A stretch of 64,000 bases of DNA from Triplophysa rosa (lineage: Eukaryota > Chordata > Actinopteri > Cypriniformes > Nemacheilidae), in assembly GCF_024868665.1 (NCBI RefSeq), contig NC_079913.1, positions 8,746,879 through 8,810,878 of the forward strand, written 5' to 3'. Positions 62,640-64,000 of this stretch are shown in pieces. The translations under genes and the position numbers were made by a program. The notes beneath the pieces were generated by a model that was not told the DNA's origin, did not search any database, and was given only the letters and a program-made list of their open reading frames with translations. The stretch's first letter is position 1, and each line of letters begins with the position of its first letter.

Positions 62640-62884
62640 TCAGTACATATCTCTATAGATCTCCTGCAGCAGCGGATGAAGCGATGCGTCCTCCGTATTC
62701 TTCATTTCCTGGACCAGCTCCGCGTGCTCCGTCACAAGCTGACGCAAGTCGGCCAGTTTCTGTAGCAGCTTGGGAAAGATTAAGGCATTATCAGGGTGGT
62801 TGGCCGACAGGTGGCGCTGTAGAGCGTGAACTATGCTCTCCTGTATGTTCTCGATCTGTGACACGTTGCTCAGCCCGGGACGGT
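62640..62884 (-). CDS. ppara: ppara last coding exon
   Basis: The acceptor TTCATCTACAG precedes 62884. The exon completes the Asp of GDRPGL and runs through helices 9-12 to the stop at 62642-62640. It holds [20 protein letters not shown] and the AF-2 core LLQEIY. Confidence 0.94.
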
Positions 62885-64000
62885 CTGTAGATGAAAGACA
62901 TAATGTAAATAAAAATGCCCAAAATATGTATTAAATGTGTTTTTCTGGGGGGGGTCTTTGCTAAAAAAATCTCTCTTTAGCATAAAGGTTAAGGAAAAAG
63001 CAGACCAAAAAAGCATCCCCTGGTAGCTGTGGTTTGTGGAACCATTTGAGTTTCAGGTCCCTGCAGCACAGTCTCACTTACAGCGGCTTCTGGAGTCGAC
63101 AGGGAAGGAAACTTTGGGTATTTTCGCAAGCCCTCAGGAGAAAAACTACCCAACTCAGTCTGACCATCATTATGTAATGTCTTTCAAAAGCTGCAGGACT
63201 CCAGAGGTGGCAGAAAAGTGGACCGCGACTAACCTACCTACAGTTAATGTCTTAAAAGGGATAGTTTGCCCAAAAATCACTTATGCACCCTCATGTCATT
63301 ACAAACCTTTATGACTCTCTTTCTTTCTTATGCAGAACACAAAAGAAGAGATTGAAGAACGTTGGTAACCAAACAACTCTGACCCCCATTGACCTCCACT
63401 GTTTGGACACAAATCCACTGAGACACTTCTCAAAACATCTTCTTTTACCAAGAGCCTTATACAGATTTTGAACTACATCAGGGTGAATAAATGATGACAG
63501 AAGTCATATTTTTGGTTAACCTATCCCTTTAAATTCATCTCACCTCCACAGCAGATAATAGCCGCCACAAACAGTGCCAGGTCGCTGTCGTCAAGCTCTA
63601 ATGCGTTAAACTTCATGGCGAACTGAAATTTAGGCTCCATCATGTCACTGAAGGGTCTGCGCAGGCTCTTGAGAAACTCCCGAGTGACAAAGCCACCGCC
63701 CCGAGCTACCAGCAGCCCATCCTTGTTCATGCAAGATGCCAACAGTGTAAAAAGTGCCTCGTACACGCCGTACTTAAGCAGCGTGACCTGGTCATTGAGG
63801 TCCAGGGCGGCAAATCCAGGCACGGCTTTGGCAAACTCGGTCAGCTCCGTGACCGTCTCTACCGAGGTGTACTGACAGAAGAGAAACAGCCGAGCTTCCA
63901 CTTCTCTCTCCTGCAGATCTGAGGTGTCGCCGACCGTCATGTTACCCAGCAGTTGGGTGACCAGAGTCTGCTCGCCGTGCCGGAGGGTGTCTAGGTCATG
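62640..64000 (-). CDS. ppara: Peroxisome proliferator-activated receptor alpha, ligand-binding domain (3' end of gene, cut by window edge)
   Basis: Two exons of a nuclear receptor are visible: 64000 (open at the edge) to 63544, and 62884-62640 ending in TGA. They join across a 659-bp intron in phase 1 and give 233 residues. Alpha-type signatures include [34 protein letters not shown] and the C-terminal [12 protein letters not shown] (delta ends in YKDMY). The carboxylate-binding residues of PPAR-alpha are present: Ser280 (in YTSVE), Tyr314 (in KYGVYE), His440 (in TEHAE) and Tyr464 (in EIYRDMY), the last in the AF-2 helix. Compared with human there is a 7-residue expansion between helix 2' and helix 3 (around [10 protein letters not shown]), and pocket residue Cys278 is Tyr. 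The DNA-binding domain lies outside the window. The receptor pairs with RXR and drives fatty-acid oxidation genes. Alpha a or b duplicate is undecided. Confidence 0.95.
63254..63532. mobile_element. Cyprinid palindromic MITE in last ppara intron
   Basis: It starts AAAGGGATAGTTTGCCCAAA and ends TTTGGTTAACCTATCCCTTT, with inverted inner blocks (AACACAAAAGAAGA and its complement-like TCTTCTTTTACC). It belongs to the family repeated through this window. It stops about ten bases from the splice donor of the large ppara exon. Confidence 0.85.
63544..64000 (-). CDS. ppara: ppara large ligand-binding-domain exon (partial at window edge)
   Basis: Open reading from the window edge (first full codon His, in HDLDTL) to Gly of ICCG plus one base, then the donor GTGAGA at 63543. 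It covers helix 2' to about helix 8. Its upstream border lies outside the window. Confidence 0.94.

Noticed and set aside
50880..64000. let-7 cluster expected near PPARA in human
   Set aside because: No TGAGGTAGTAG on either strand was noticed. In human the cluster lies on the 5' side of PPARA, which is outside this window.

Overview
The window looks like a piece of a cyprinid (carp/zebrafish-type) fish nuclear genome. It is intron-bearing, AT-rich and gene-poor. It carries many copies of the short palindromic DNA elements and tRNA-derived SINE pieces typical of cyprinids, long CT microsatellites and no bacterial-style gene packing. Three genes can be supported, all in the last 13 kb and all on the minus strand. 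They are the CDK inhibitor cdkn1b/p27Kip1 (coding 53203-54058, 3'UTR exon to about 50880), the small cysteine-rich protein gene cdpf1 (60750-61443), and the 3' end of a PPAR-alpha gene (62640 to beyond 64000), cut by the window edge.

Layout: positions 1-49500 hold no convincing coding gene. This part is a mosaic of mobile-element remnants (foldback MITEs, Tc1/mariner-like deletion derivatives, SINE and LINE tails, microsatellites) and stretches of complex single-copy sequence that could be distal regulatory DNA. A CpG-rich patch at 49.5-50.0 kb may start a short spliced transcript. Then comes cdkn1b, whose promoter region is a 109-bp tandem duplication and whose 3'UTR keeps a two-site miR-221/222 plus Pumilio module. 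From 55.6 to 60.5 kb there are possible exons of an unrecognised plus-strand transcript, a large foldback MITE, a Tc1-type MITE and an unusual tandem array of tRNA-like sequences. cdpf1 and ppara follow.

The genes do not form a pathway. p27 controls G1/S exit, PPAR-alpha is a lipid-sensing nuclear receptor, and CDPF1 has no established role. cdpf1 next to ppara is the arrangement known on human chromosome 22q13, while cdkn1b is on human 12p13, so the window records a teleost-specific or ancestral junction of those blocks. I found no new multi-gene system. The best leads are the p27 C-terminus (the Thr187 degron position is Ala), the duplicated p27 promoter, the tRNA-like tandem array and the changed PPAR-alpha pocket residues. 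Homology statements rest on remembered family sequences, not on database searches.
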